Origin: Thamnaconus septentrionalis
Taxonomy: Eukaryota > Chordata > Actinopteri > Tetraodontiformes > Monacanthidae
Length of the DNA stretch: 64,000 nt
Direction: 5' to 3'
NCBI GenBank assembly: GCA_009823395.1
Contig: CM020502.1
Coordinates: forward strand, 3,787,001-3,851,000
Notes under the pieces: model-generated
Told to the model about the DNA's origin: nothing
The model's database searches: none
The model's input: the letters and a program-made list of their open reading frames with translations, nothing else
Translations under genes and position numbers: made by a program
Shown here: one piece after another, positions 36,858 to 55,300 of the stretch
Layout of the letters: every line of letters begins with the position of its first letter
How positions within the stretch are numbered: the first letter of the stretch is position 1

Positions 36858-38108
36858 AAGGCATCAGGGAGTTCGTGAGAGCGTGCCCTACCTGCAACCA
36901 ACACAAACATTCTCACCAAGCCCCAGCAGGCCTGGTGCAACCGTTGCACGTCCCACGCCGCCACTGGTCACACATCGCCATGGATTTTGTCACAGGACTG
37001 CCCGCTTCAGATGGTAACACAGTTATGCTCTCTATCGTAGACCAGTTTAGCAAGATGGCTCACTTCATTCCTTTACAGAAGCTCCCCTCAGCCAAAGAAA
37101 CGGCGGAGTTAGTGGTCTGGCATGTTTTTCGCTTACACGGTCTGCCGGAGGACATCGTGTCGGACAGAGGGCCTCAGTTCGCGTCCGCATTTTGGAGGGA
37201 GTTCTGCAAGGTGGTGGGGGCCACCTCCAGCCTGTCCTCTGGTTTCTATCCACAGTCTAAGGGGCAGACCGAAAGGAAGAACCAGGAGATGGAGGTGGCC
37301 CTCAGGTGCATGGTGTCCCGGAGTCCTACATCCTAGTCTTCTCAGCTGGTATGGATTGAGTATGCACACAATTCGTTGGTCAGCTCTGCCACAGGATTCT
37401 CTCCTTTCCAGTGTGTGTATGGCTATCAGCCTCCTCTGTTTCCGGCACTTAGTGCCGAGGTCACATGACCCTCTGCTTTGGCCTATGCTAGGCGATGTAG
37501 GCGGACGTGGGCACAGGCTCGGACGACGCTCTTACGTGCCGTGGACCGTTGCACGACCTCTGCTAACCGCCGTCGGACCCAGGCACCAACGTACCAGGAA
37601 GGACGAAAGGTTTCTCCACCCGGGACCTCCCGCTCCGGGTGGAGTCAAGAAAGCTGGCACCTAGATTTGTGGGTCCATTTGTCATCCAGAAGGTCATTAG
37701 TCCGACGGCGGTGAGGTTGAAGCTCCCGAGGACCATGAGAGTGCACCCCACGTTCCATGTGTCAAGCCTGTCCACGAGAGCCCGTTGGTCCCTCCCTGTC
37801 CGCCTCCGCCTCCGCCAGTGCTTGTTGAGGGAGGTCCAGTGTATGCAGTGCGACATCTCCTCAAATCCAGGAAAAGAGGTAGAGGGATGCAATACATGGT
37901 GGATTGGGAGGGTTATGGTCCGGAGGACAGGTCATGGGTGCCGTCTCGTTTTATTGTGGATCCCCAGATGATCAAGGATTTTCATAGAGAGAACCCGGAT
38001 CAACCCACGATGGGCAGGGTCAGGAGGACTCGTGGGCCTCCGGGGACAAGTCGGGAGGAGATGTCGGAACAGGCCGACAGACACTCTTCAGGATCCCAGG
38101 AGTTCTGA
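36858..38108 (+). pseudogene. Ty3/gypsy pol fragment: integrase with C-terminal chromodomain, broken
   Basis: The copy is truncated on its left and starts inside integrase. From 36,875 a 153-residue frame shows the end of the zinc-binding region (CPTCNQHK) and the DDE core: [16 protein letters not shown] and KGQTERK. A stop at about 37,336 and at least two frame changes follow. Reading then continues through the [12 protein letters not shown] module at about 37,670 and a chromodomain ([17 protein letters not shown], about 37,890-37,945), ending at the stop at 38,108. The chromodomain assigns it to the chromovirus branch, like the fish sushi elements. It is not active. Confidence 0.85.
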
Positions 38109-38138
38109 GCAGTTTCCTGCCCGCCCACCCCCCCTCTT

Positions 38139-38685
38139 TGTGGGACGTCAGGGGCCGTCCCGGGCCCGCCCGCCCGCCCGCCCGCCGTAAACCGACCTTG
38201 CTTCTGTGTCCGACCACAAGCCTGCTTCTCCTGCCCTGTTATTGCCGACCTGGAAAGCCTTGGACACGATCTCTCGACCTCAGCCCCGGACATCCGACCA
38301 GCCCTTTGCCCCCGACCAGCCTGCTCTGCCGCCGTCCCGGAGAACTGACCTTGCCTTCCGTCCCTGACCACAAGCTTTTGCCAGCGCTTCCTGAACTACA
38401 GGCTCAGAGGCCTAGCAGCTAGCCACCAGGCTGCTTGGCTGCCGCTCTCCAGCTCTAGCCGCCAGCGCGGCTCTCCTTTGACTGTCTGTCTGTCCAGGTC
38501 TGCCCCACGCCGCGAGGTTCCTGCACCAGGTCCAGATCCAGGTCGCCACCCGGCGGCCTGCCTTCACCGCCCGCGGTCTGCTCCCGGCGCAACCGCTGTT
38601 AGCCAGCCAGTGCTAATCCTCGCTAATAAACTCTCTTTCCTTACCCACCTTGTGTTGCACTTGCATCCTTTTCTGACACGTTACA
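38139..38685 (+). repeat. Probable 3' LTR of the Ty3/gypsy copy
   Basis: GC-rich DNA directly after the gypsy stop, with a (CCCG)n stretch at about 38,165-38,184, a poly(A) signal AATAAA at about 38,625, and an end at ...ACGTTACA. The limits (TGTGGGACG... to ...TTACA) are my best guess. No second LTR copy is present for comparison and the expected purine tract is not obvious. Confidence 0.45.
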
Positions 38686-38719
38686 AAGGATTGACATTCA
38701 CTGTGATGTCACACATTGG

Positions 38720-38855
38720 GCCCTGCGATGAACTGGCGACTTGTCCAGGGTGTCACCCTGCCTTCGCCCTAAGACAGCTGGGATAGGCTCCAGCAGACCC
38801 CCGTGACCCTGAATAGGAATAAGCGGGTATAGAAGATGAATGAATGAATGAATGA
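38720..38855 (+). repeat. Tail-only (5'-truncated) SINE with 14-bp target-site duplication
   Basis: 136 bases matching the 3' part of the full SINEs elsewhere in the window (from GCCCTGCGATGAACTGGCGA to the (GAAT)n tail). It is flanked by perfect copies of ATGTCACACATTGG at 38706-38719 and 38856-38869, so this is a complete retroposition event of the short form. Confidence 0.85.
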
Positions 38856-38869
38856 ATGTCACACATTGG

Positions 38870-41800
38870 TTTGCAGATATCCATTTTGCATTTTGAAGCT
38901 TTGAGATTGGTTTCACGGTCAGCGACCATCTTTGTCGAGATTCCAGTTCATTTTCAAACTGTAAGACTGCATATTTGGAAGTGCGGGGCATCAATGGTTG
39001 GAGTGCAGTGTCTGCCCCAACATTTGTCCGCCCACTGGTAAGCCAGGTGAATTGGACAAAATGGACACTAGGATCTATTAAATTATTTTTTTTTTACTAG
39101 CCATTTAGACCAACATTGACTGGCTGTCAAGGCAGTATGAAACTTCTGCCGTGACAGCCAGTCACTTTGAGTCTTTTGCAACCATTTATTTTTGGCGGTC
39201 CCTGCTGGTCAAACGATGGAATGCAGGTTTTTGGCACCTCCACAGAGGCCTGGTTTTTTGAAACTGAATGCTCCGTACATCTTTATATACAGTCAGTGGT
39301 CTCAACTCAGCTTACTTGTGTAGATTTCATACACATTTACATTGAGGTGTTCTCTGAAAGAGGAATGCGTTGACAGGATCCTGTTGGAGCCTTAGATAGC
39401 GTACACTATAAGAACTACTGGCAGCGTATTGAACTGACATTTTGGGAAAGAGGTCTCAATGTGCTTAAGGCAGGGTTCTTGAATGGAACAACAGGGATTA
39501 TATGAGAGTGTTTTGACTATCACCTACTTCTTTAATGTGACACTTTTCTCATCTCATCCTGGGTCACCTCTCTTTGGGACGCAGTGGTGAGTCATCGGTC
39601 ATTCACAGCAACTCTCTGATGACGTTACCCAACTCACCTTTTGCTGCTGTCTCACTGGCAGCCGGGTGTAGCTCAGAAAACAATCAAAACAAAATGCATG
39701 GAGCAGCAGCTTGCACGGGTCAGCAGGTGGGGTGCACATACATAACCGTAAACTGCTTTTATCTTCTGCTTGTGTAGTCAGACAAAGCAGGAGAAAATCT
39801 TTTGAGCGGCCTGCTGTGACACGTGACAGCGAGACGTTGATCCACGGTACGGCTCTGCTGCGGTGGACAGACCTCAAAGAAAATCCACAAGAGAGATCTA
39901 AGGTCTGTCAAAAACAATGCAAATCTTTTGCGAAAGCAGAAAAGCAAAACCCTCAAACGCACAAATAGATACAGACTTGCCTGAACAATGTCAGCCTCGC
40001 CAAATGCTGACATCATGCATCACCCCGCCCCTCCCCTCCCCTTGCCCAAAAGACACAAGTCTTTCGACCCTGGTTCTGTTTGATCCAATGGAAATAAGTA
40101 ACAGCGTGTTGTATCCAGGCAACAAGTTGGTTGCCAGGGTGACAGATACAGAGGTCCTGCACGCAACAATTCCTCATGAATAAGACGGAGCACAACATCA
40201 GTCACCTCCCGCACACTCGCACACTTTTCTTTGATAAATCCCCTTTTGATCAGCCTTTTCGCGATTAGGGCGCACGATGCATGTCTGTCAGCCATCTCAG
40301 AGGGAGATTGCGTCGAGCGAGGCGTCACATCTTCCTTCGACAACTGAAGTAAACCCAACTCGTGGCCACACGAGTTCAAAGTTGAGCCAAACTGCGGGGG
40401 GAGCTGAAGTCACCGCGTGTTTTCAGGCTCGTCTAATCGCCACGCGGAGTCATTACGTGGCACACTGACGGCTTATCAGAAGAGACACCTCCACCAGCAA
40501 AATACGAAAAACCAGCCGCCATAACTGGTGGGATTATCAAACATGTTCCTGCCAAAGCGCCGGGGCCTTTCATGTGAATGCCACAAGCGGAGATAATGAT
40601 CATTTTCCTTGAGCTGACAAATCCGCCACTGCCATTAAAGGCTTTCATTCTCCCCTGGAGCTGCTTGCATGGCGCACTGGCGCACGGTATATTTTAACTT
40701 TGATTCAGATGCAGCTGTGTTAGCGAGGGTAGTGGGTGGGCATCAGTTTAGCGTGCCCCGTTTTGCTCGAGTGAAAACTTTGATTTGTAAACCCAGCACT
40801 AGCTCAGTGTTGCTCTAGTAAATGAGACATCACAGATGTACCTTTGAATCCCTTCTATGTTGACCGTGAGCAAAGTGACGCAAATCTCACGATTTCAGGG
40901 AGCAAATTTACGATGAACTGGCTGTTTTGCTTTGTTGTTATTTTTCTTTATCTTTACTATTACATTTTAATTCTTCCGTCGATTATGCTTTTTGCTTTTA
41001 TTAAAGTTTTCCTTTGAAGTAGGGAGCTCTAACTCACATTCCACTATCACCAAGCAGCAGGGAAAATAGAAAAAGAAAATCAGGCTTGCAATCATCATTT
41101 TCAATCTTCAGATGTTCTACTTTTGTCATTCAGGTTTCTGCAGCTGGTAACCATCCTCCCTTTCATGAACCAAATGGTCACCAAAATGTAAAATACAAGG
41201 ATTTAAGTCATCAAGTTACCAAAACTAATCAACTGTAAATCCAGATAACAAAAATCCCATCATAAAAAAATACCTCACAGCTAACAAAATGTTACCAGTG
41301 CTCTGAGTCACTAAACACACATTTTTCTTTTCTAATGAGATAAATTAAAACCAGGGATTCAGGAGCTATCACTAAAATCATCCTGAAGAAACGACAACCA
41401 AAACAGTGAATCGCCAGTGTCGGGGTCAACACATGTAAAACAAATCATCCTCTATCATCATTATGAGTAGCCAGTATCAGAGCCAGAGTATCTGCGTTCT
41501 TTTTTATGTTTTGTTTTGCTACATCTAAGGGCTGTATTTTGTCCGAATATAGAGAAGCCTTTATTTACCTCAAACCTTTCAGGTTTAAGTTTAGAACTAA
41601 ACTAAACTCTAAATTCTCTCAAGGACAGATCGTTGACCTCTTGGTAAATCAACAAGCGACGTGTCCGTATAAACGACCATTGCCCAACCTCTGCTGCCAC
41701 CGAGTGGTCATAAAGTAAAACACCAAGCACATAAATAATTTGCTAGACACAACTTCAAAAAGCTGCGTGATCTGCATCTTTTCTCTTCCCTCAAAGAAAA

Positions 41801-41996
41801 TGCACGTGTCCCTCTACCACACAACCAAGTTTTGTATCTCTGCGACGTGCAGTGAGATTCGTGGCTGGTGAGACACTGGCTCTCTTCAGAGGCAGATTTA
41901 CAAATGTGTGAGCCCAACAGCGTAGCATAAATCCCCACACGTTTGGCTGCTTGCACACACTGACTACTTGTTTTTAATGTTTAATATTAGTATTCC

Positions 41997-42039
<43 letters not shown>

Positions 42040-43148
42040 ATGCGTCTGCCACCTAGTGTTCAAATGTGTCTACTACAACAACTCTCCTGACAACGCCGCT
42101 GTGAAGTTGGGGCTAAATCGTTCGCGTTTTTCCTGATTGATTAAAGGCTGCACTACATATTTTAATGATCCCGACGCGCTTTATGACGCACACGCATAGA
42201 TTAATGCAATAGATTAACTAAAGAAGGGGAGAATGAGAAACAGCACCACTTGGTGGAGATATTAAAAATGTATTTTTTTGTATTTTCTTTTTTTTTTTTA
42301 CATTGTTTCCATCTTTGGAATCAAACGAGTCATTTTTTGTGAAGTGTAGCTATTTTAAGTCAATTTAAGGTCCTTAGCTCTGGCAAATGTAAGCAGCAGT
42401 CATTCAACACAGCCAAAACAGCTTGAAAATTAAATACATTTAAAGAAAAAACAGCAGAGCACCAATGTCCCTAGGATGTCTGAGGAGCTAATAAGGCGAG
42501 AGAACTTGAATGGCAGAAAACTGCAGACAGCGTGAATTACAATTGTTTCATTTTAGACATGTTTCACTTTATAATGGATTTCAATGCAATGACATATCCT
42601 GTACTCTGTAAAGCTCTGTAAATTGCCACTTACTAAAAATATTGTTGCATCAATCTTAGGAGTGTGTGCAGTTTAGACATATAACTAAAGCAAAAGGAAT
42701 CTGAATCAATAAATCTGTCTTGTAGTCACTTGTAGTATCATTTGAGACTTAAAATATGTTTTCTATTTAGCGATTTGTTTCAGGGAGGCAAAGCGCTAGA
42801 ACGTGAGTTCTGTGGAAAATGCAATGTCTGGAAACATCAGAACACAACAGAAAAATCAGCACATGAGTGAGCAGCAAATCCTGTGGTTTTCCCGAGTCAC
42901 CTTTATTTATATTCCATACACAATCACACAACCAAACAAAATGATTCTTGATTTCTCTAATCTTGCCATGAAAATTAGCACAAATAAAGTCAATAAATGG
43001 TTGTTTACTCCAGTAAGAAACCAGTTCCTCAAATTCTTGACAAAACTCCAAAGGACTTGAACAACAAAACAAAATAAAACAATGTTAGGCAAGACACTCA
43101 GGTTTAAATCTGTATGTATTGTGGACAGAGTTTTGAATTCAGTTTCAT
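38870..43148. other. Intergenic between the transposon nest and phax, no gene seen
   Basis: Mostly single-copy looking. ORFs up to 119 aa (40,020-40,379) show no domain. 40,560-40,720 is repeat-free and could be conserved non-coding. (CA)n at 42,000. Only the last about 60 bases are phax 3'UTR. Confidence 0.6.
42000..42036. repeat. (CA)n microsatellite
   Basis: About 18 CA units, 1.1 kb downstream of the phax 3' end. Confidence 0.95.
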
Positions 43149-43154
43149 TTTATT
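43149..43154 (-). terminator. phax: phax poly(A) signal
   Basis: AATAAA on the minus strand, about 55 bases downstream of the phax stop codon. It is the first canonical hexamer after the stop and implies a very short 3'UTR. Confidence 0.6.
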
Positions 43155-43207
43155 GTATCTATTTTATCTAGAAAATGTCCTGTATCAACTCTCCCACTGT
43201 CCAGTCA

Positions 43208-44398
43208 TCAGAAGACCTCCAGATCGGCAGAATTGTAGACCACTGGCGTCTCCTCGATACCCAAAGCAGCTTCCTGCTGGGCCTCCTCCTCCTCCGCCGC
43301 CGCCTCCTCCAAGGACTCCAAGGCCTCGTTGGTGTCGCTGGCGAAGGTCTCCCGGGAGACGTCGTCGTGCTCTTTGAGGTCCAGCGTGCCGATGGCCTGC
43401 TTCATCTTCTTGGCCAGCAGGTGCCTCCTCCTCTTCTGCGCCGCCCGCTTGCTCTTGCACTCCTGCTGCTGTTCATCCAGGAAGATCTTCTTCACCTGAG
43501 CCTTGCTGATGCTCGGCGTGTTCTTCAGCAGGTTGAGGTAGACGCCGCCGGGCGTCCGCCGCCTGCTGCCGTCCACCGTGTAGACGCCGCCGCCCTCCTC
43601 CAGCGTGGCCGTCTCCCCCAGCAGTTCGATGGCTTTCTTCGCCCCGATGACGCTGACGATGCGCTCGATCAGCTCCACCTTGGGCTCCTGCAGCCTGTGC
43701 GCGATCTCGTCCGCCACCTTCTCATCGGGGTCGTGCTCCGTGATCTCGTACCTGCCCTTGATGTCCATCTCCGCCCTGGGGCCCAACCTCTCCTTCGCCA
43801 TCCTCTTCCTCTTCCCGTCGCCCCCCGTCCGCTCCTCGGAGCCCCCGTTCTTCATGTACTCCTCCAGCTGAGCATCAAGCATGCTCACTTCTCCTCCTGC
43901 TGCTGCTGCTGCCCTCTCCTTCTCCAGCTCCCTCTCCTTCTCCATCATCTTGCGCGCAAGAACGTAGTTGTAAGTCTCCACATTTCTGCTGGACAAGCTC
44001 ACCTCGCCCTCCATGCCAAACACGCCCAGCTCGGCGGCTATGGCGTCCTGGCACTGCTCCTGGACCACAGAGCCCCAGATGTTGTTCACCTTGCGGCCGC
44101 CGGGTGTCGGAAGCCCCCCTCCGCGGTGGTCGAAGGCGGGCGGCCGAGAAGCGTTGGTCACTTTCTGACGCTTCCGGCGCCAAGTCGCGGCCTCCTCGTC
44201 GTCGTCGGACTCGCTGTTGCTGGACTCGGCCGCGGTAGCGGCGACGCGGTAGCCGGTGGCGGAGCTCTGCGACCTTGGTCTGCTCTGGAAGGACTGGCCG
44301 CTGAAGGATGCAGGAGGTTGGGGTCGAGTTTGGGGCGCTCCCATCTCCGTGTCGGAGCCTGAGCCCGAGAGCTCTCCGTCCTCCAGGTCACCGTCCAT
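43208..44398 (-). CDS. phax: phax: phosphorylated adaptor for RNA export, single coding exon
   Basis: The gene encodes a 396-residue protein, close to the vertebrate PHAX length (human about 394). PHAX bridges capped U snRNA with cap-binding complex to CRM1/RanGTP for nuclear export. Visible parts are an acidic, Ser-rich N-terminus with a basic cluster WRRKRQK (residues 73-79, NLS-like), the conserved NNIWGSVVQEQ block (105-115), a Lys/Glu helix (149-162), a basic KRKRMAKER stretch (196-204), and the PHAX RNA-binding domain (about 225-310, with RTPGGVYLNLLK at 281-292). The C-terminus is acidic. The whole coding sequence is one uninterrupted ORF, although the human CDS is split over several exons. 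On the minus strand a splice acceptor (CTCTCTGGCAG) ends 15 bases before the ATG, and a GTGAGT donor lies at 44671-44666, so a 5'UTR intron is likely. A poly(A) signal lies about 55 bases after the stop. The gene is head-to-head with pmpcb. A 395-aa antisense ORF across it is a shadow of the GC-rich code. Confidence 0.93.
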   Translation of the reverse strand: MDGDLEDGELSGSGSDTEMGAPQTRPQPPASFSGQSFQSRPRSQSSATGYRVAATAAESSNSESDDDEEAATWRRKRQKVTNASRPPAFDHRGGGLPTPGGRKVNNIWGSVVQEQCQDAIAAELGVFGMEGEVSLSSRNVETYNYVLARKMMEKERELEKERAAAAAGGEVSMLDAQLEEYMKNGGSEERTGGDGKRKRMAKERLGPRAEMDIKGRYEITEHDPDEKVADEIAHRLQEPKVELIERIVSVIGAKKAIELLGETATLEEGGGVYTVDGSRRRTPGGVYLNLLKNTPSISKAQVKKIFLDEQQQECKSKRAAQKRRRHLLAKKMKQAIGTLDLKEHDDVSRETFASDTNEALESLEEAAAEEEEAQQEAALGIEETPVVYNSADLEVF

Positions 44399-44412
44399 GA
44401 CGTCTCTGTTTC

Positions 44413-44671
44413 CTGCCAGAGAGACACAATAGAATTGGCGCCTTGCCGAAACACTCGCACACTTAAATGCGTCACGTAAAGTTGGTCGATCACCTGTGAC
44501 GACAGCTAGGTTTGCGCCATTAGCAGCTAACTATATCTCGCAGCTAAACATTGTTATAAACAGGGTAGCCCGCGACACAAGTGTTTAGTATGGATGTTTT
44601 TTTTAACCAGTGTGATGGAGCTGTGAACTCTCTGACATGCACTGAGTTGTGTACTAGATGGTTGTACTCAC
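44413..44671 (-). other. phax: Probable 5'UTR intron of phax
   Basis: On the minus strand a GTGAGT donor (plus 44671-44666) and a pyrimidine-rich acceptor ending in CTGGCAG (plus 44413) flank 259 bases. The preceding exon (from 44672 up to roughly 44,760) contains no ATG and is GC-rich, consistent with an untranslated first exon. This is an inference from splice signals only. Confidence 0.55.
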
Positions 44672-45241
44672 CGTGCACTGCCGTGGTGGTGAGGCTGTCA
44701 GCCAAATTACAAAACTTGAGCCCCTCAAAGAAAATTCGCGCTAGGCTAAAGCCCCACTTCCGCCCTCAAACGGCGTGACCTTCAAAGTAAAAGTTGAAAT
44801 CAACGAAGATGTACGTGGGGAGAAAAAAAAATCTACCAACAAATTGCAACATATTAATACAATAGGCTACGATACACATTTTTTGGGACCACGAGAGAAA
44901 TTTTGTAGACATTTTAGTAACTTATTACATTTATAAATCAAAATGAATTCGACAAACATTTGGGATAGAACAATTTCGTGTACTTACGAGAAGGAAACGT
45001 TCCCAATAAAGTGTATACAAGAGCAGTGACACAATGTGTCACGATGTGTCAGACTTGAAAGACCTTCTCATTTACCATAACCTCAAATGTATTCTTCCAC
45101 AATTGACAGCAATGTTGATGGTCGAGGAGGCGGGGATGCCATCTCCTCGCCGGATACAATTCTTTCTTTCGCCAGCCCCGGCGGAAGTTGCGTCACGCGT
45201 TGTCTATTGCGTCATTGAGAGCTGCTCACTCCATAAACATC
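44672..45241. promoter_or_regulatory. Divergent promoter region between phax and pmpcb
   Basis: The two start codons are 843 bases apart and transcribed away from each other; the phax 5'UTR exon probably lies within the first 100 bases here. Next to pmpcb are an ETS-like CGGAAG (45182-45187) and two CRE/ATF-like TTGCGTCA-type sites (45188-45195 and about 45207-45214), all within 65 bases of the ATG. Near phax an ACTTCCG (ETS core on the minus strand) lies around 44,756. I see no clear TATA box. This layout suits TATA-less housekeeping promoters, but whether transcription is truly bidirectional from one site cannot be seen. Confidence 0.6.
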
Positions 45242-52183
<6,942 letters not shown>

Positions 52184-52303
52184 GCTCAACACTGGACTCG
52201 CGCCACGTCGCCCTTCAGCAAACTTCAACTTGTACAGCATACAAAAAAAAAACAATACAGTATTTAAGTCACGTGTAGCGTTGTTTTTTTCAGTCTATAA
52301 TAT

Positions 52304-52309
52304 TTTATT
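52304..52309 (-). terminator. dnajc2: dnajc2 poly(A) signal
   Basis: AATAAA on the minus strand, 70 bases after the dnajc2 stop codon (52381-52379). With the pmpcb signal at 52314-52319 it forms a back-to-back pair, so the 3' ends of the two mRNAs probably overlap by some tens of bases. Confidence 0.7.
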
Positions 52310-52313
52310 ATAA

Positions 52314-52319
52314 AATAAA
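52314..52319 (+). terminator. pmpcb: pmpcb poly(A) signal
   Basis: AATAAA 130 bases after the pmpcb stop (52183). It lies only 4 bases from the oppositely oriented dnajc2 hexamer, inside an AT-rich near-palindromic tract. Confidence 0.75.
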
Positions 52320-52378
52320 GACCAACACAATAATGTTAAAATAAGACAGATACTATTTTTTTTGTTTTGTGGTTCTTG

Positions 52379-55300
52379 TCATTTTTTACTCCTGGTGGCC
52401 ACTTGTTCCTGTGCAGCTTTCTTGGCTTTAACCATCTCCACCAGTTCCTGTCACACAAACATGGAAACAGTGGTTACCATCGTTTCAGGGGCAGGAGGAT
52501 TTTAGAAGATTTCTTCTACCAATGTGCAACAGCCGGCTCAAAATGCTCCCTAGATGAACCCGACCAACCGTATCGCCTCACCTTGTACCTCTTCATACAG
52601 TCTTTCTTGCTCCGTCCCGGGACAGTGTCGGCGATCTTCTCCCAGCGCTCTGGTGTGCTCACTGGGTAGGTCTTCAAAGCCTGTTCCAGAAGTTTCTGTT
52701 CTTCTGTGGTCCAGGACGCCGTGTTGCTGTCGCCGGAAGCTAAGAGACAAGGACAATAAATTGCTCCCAGTTAGCTGCCATCTTGCACAGCCAGTTTTGT
52801 ATGGAAGCCTGGTGTGGACAATCAGGCTGCCTGACAGCATGTTTTGTCTTAAGAGTGAACGCATGCATCCTCAAATAAACCAACAAAGAAGAAGGTGGAC
52901 GAGGTGTCCAGGTTTGGGTGTGCAGGCCACCGTAGGTCACTGGCAAGTTCGGGGGAGTAAAAGACGGTGCAATCTAAACTGTAACCACTTGATGTCGCCG
53001 TTTCTCCTTCAAGATCTCCAAATATTAAACACTAAACCTTTAAATTGTTTACTTAGAAACTTCCCGAAAAAAGATGTATCCCAAGATGTAGCACATACTG
53101 GATACAGTGGCTGTTATGCAGGTGGACTCTGCTGATTTGACACTTTAAAATTGGTAAGTGGTGAAAATATGCCTGGGTTAGATGATGAATAGATGAATAA
53201 AATGCTCAAATCATATTTAAGTTGTTTGTTTTGTGTAATCTGGGCATTTGGTATCGCAGTCTCCTGAACTGAAGTCGTGGCGTGTCTGATTTTTTGATAC
53301 AAGCAAACAAATCGACATATATCTTATCGTGATGGGCTAATGGAGCTAACAGACCATTTAGAGAAATCTTGGTCCGCCAGGAGGCATCGCCCAGCGAGAC
53401 CTTCCTCCGTCAGGACACTCACCTTCGAATCTCTCCGAGGGCACTGCGTTGTCTATAGTGGGCGGGACCGAGTTGTGTTCCTTCTTAAACTTCTCAAAGG
53501 CTTTTCTGTTGATCTCGTCCTTCTGCACAGGATCTGCGACAGTGACAAAACTGGTGGCTCATCAATCAGTCCAAAGCAACTTTTGTTTGCTTAAACCACG
53601 ACGACAGAGTGAATGAAGCAGGACCGAGTTGAGGCCCCGTTGTGAGGCTGATTCCGCTGCAAACATTGAGTCTCACCTAGTCTTTGCAGGTTCTTGGCTT
53701 TGTTGATGACATCTTTCGCATTCCTTCTAATTCCAGAGGTGGAGTGTTGGTTCATATAGTTGGCAATAACTTCCCATCTAAAAAAAAAAAAGAGAAAAAA
53801 ATGACACTGCGTGATTAAAAAATAAAAAAGCAAACAGGTTAAACCCAGTGCAGAAAGACTAGACCAGTTTAAAAGAATATAAACAGCTATATACGGTGGT
53901 GAATTAAACTTTTTGGACATCTTATGCATTTGTGATGTACTGTATTGTACTGTGTTGTGTGTACAAAATAATTTCCATTTGTTTGTGAGCCTCCGATGAA
54001 GCCGAACTGGGTTTCAGTTAAATTTTAATGGAGTCCGAAAACATTTTCAGCACATAAACACATAACTTTGTGTAACGTAAAAGAAAAAAGAAAAGTGCTC
54101 AAATCTGAAACATTTGCTTGATTTTTCATCAATGGTTCTTGAAAGAAGAAGAGTTCCACTCGAACATTTAAAGCAATTTCAACACGTGATCAATAACACA
54201 CACCTTTGTCACAGCAAAAAAATAGTTACTAATACACAATTATGCCCTCAAGTCACTGTCCTCTCTTGAACAGTGTTCAAGGTCAGTAGATGTGCCATCA
54301 GTTTCTATGGGTGTGGTATCTGTGACGTCACTAGGTGTCGAATATTTTGAAGCTCATTTTATTATCGTTGTGCGATCGGTTCTACTTTGTCAAAATGGGA
54401 CCTGAACGCCTCTTTCCAGCTCCTACCTGGCGTTGGTTCCAGCGGGAAACAGGTTGACGGCTTTGATGAGCAGCTGCAGGTCGTCCTCGTTCCAGCCCTT
54501 CCCGCCGCCTCCTCCTCCTCCTCCTCCGCTGGCCTGCTCGCCGCCGCGGGCCGCCTGCCTGGCCTGGATCTCCGCGTCCTTCTCTTTCTGCAGCTGGGCG
54601 TTCACCTCCTGCACCTGCGGCCGGGCGGGGGAGGGGTTCAGAACGCTCTTTTGGAACCGTATCAAATGCTCCTTTTCTTTTCCTTCCTCACCTGCTTGTC
54701 CACGGCCGCCTTGCCGACGTCTTTGGAGGCCGAGGCCAGGAGTTCGTTCAGAGACTGCAGGCTGGAGAAGGACACAGGCTGTTGGACGCCATTTTACAAC
54801 TACAGACATCAGCTGCGACCGGTGACATGCAGTGAGGCTCTCGGCTGGCTCACACTCAGATTTACAAAAGCGTGTGATCCCAACAGCGGTGAGCGATGCC
54901 GCCTCACAGCAAGAAGGCCGTGGAGGTGTGGAGTTGGCATGTTCTCCCTGTGTCTGCATGACTTCTCCACGGGTTCTCCAGCTTCCTTGCACACTCCAAG
55001 AACATGCACGTGAGGGGAATTGGAAACTCTAAATTGTTCGTCGGTGTGTCAGTGAAAGTGAATGCTTGTTTGTCTCTATGTGGCCCTGCGATGAGCTGGC
55101 GACTTGTCCAGGCTGTCGCCCAGAATGCAGAACTCACAAGATTAATTTACTTCCATTGAGTCCAATGCAACAATGGCAACTGCTCACGCCGCATGACTGC
55201 CCCCTACCTGGAGGCAAGAGAACTGCCTGCCTCACCCAGCGCCTCTTCACTGCCGTTGTAAGATTGTAAAATTCAGAGGTTAAAGAAAAAAAACAGTCCA

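Noticed and set aside
43175..44362. 395-aa plus-strand ORF opposite phax
   Set aside because: It mirrors the phax coding strand, is Leu/Arg/His-rich without domains, and exists because the GC-rich phax code lacks stops in that antisense frame.
54387..55013. 208-aa plus-strand ORF, and a 189-aa minus ORF running from a SINE into dnajc2
   Set aside because: The first is antisense to dnajc2 exons 11-12. The second reads through an intron and a SINE; only the exon part is real.
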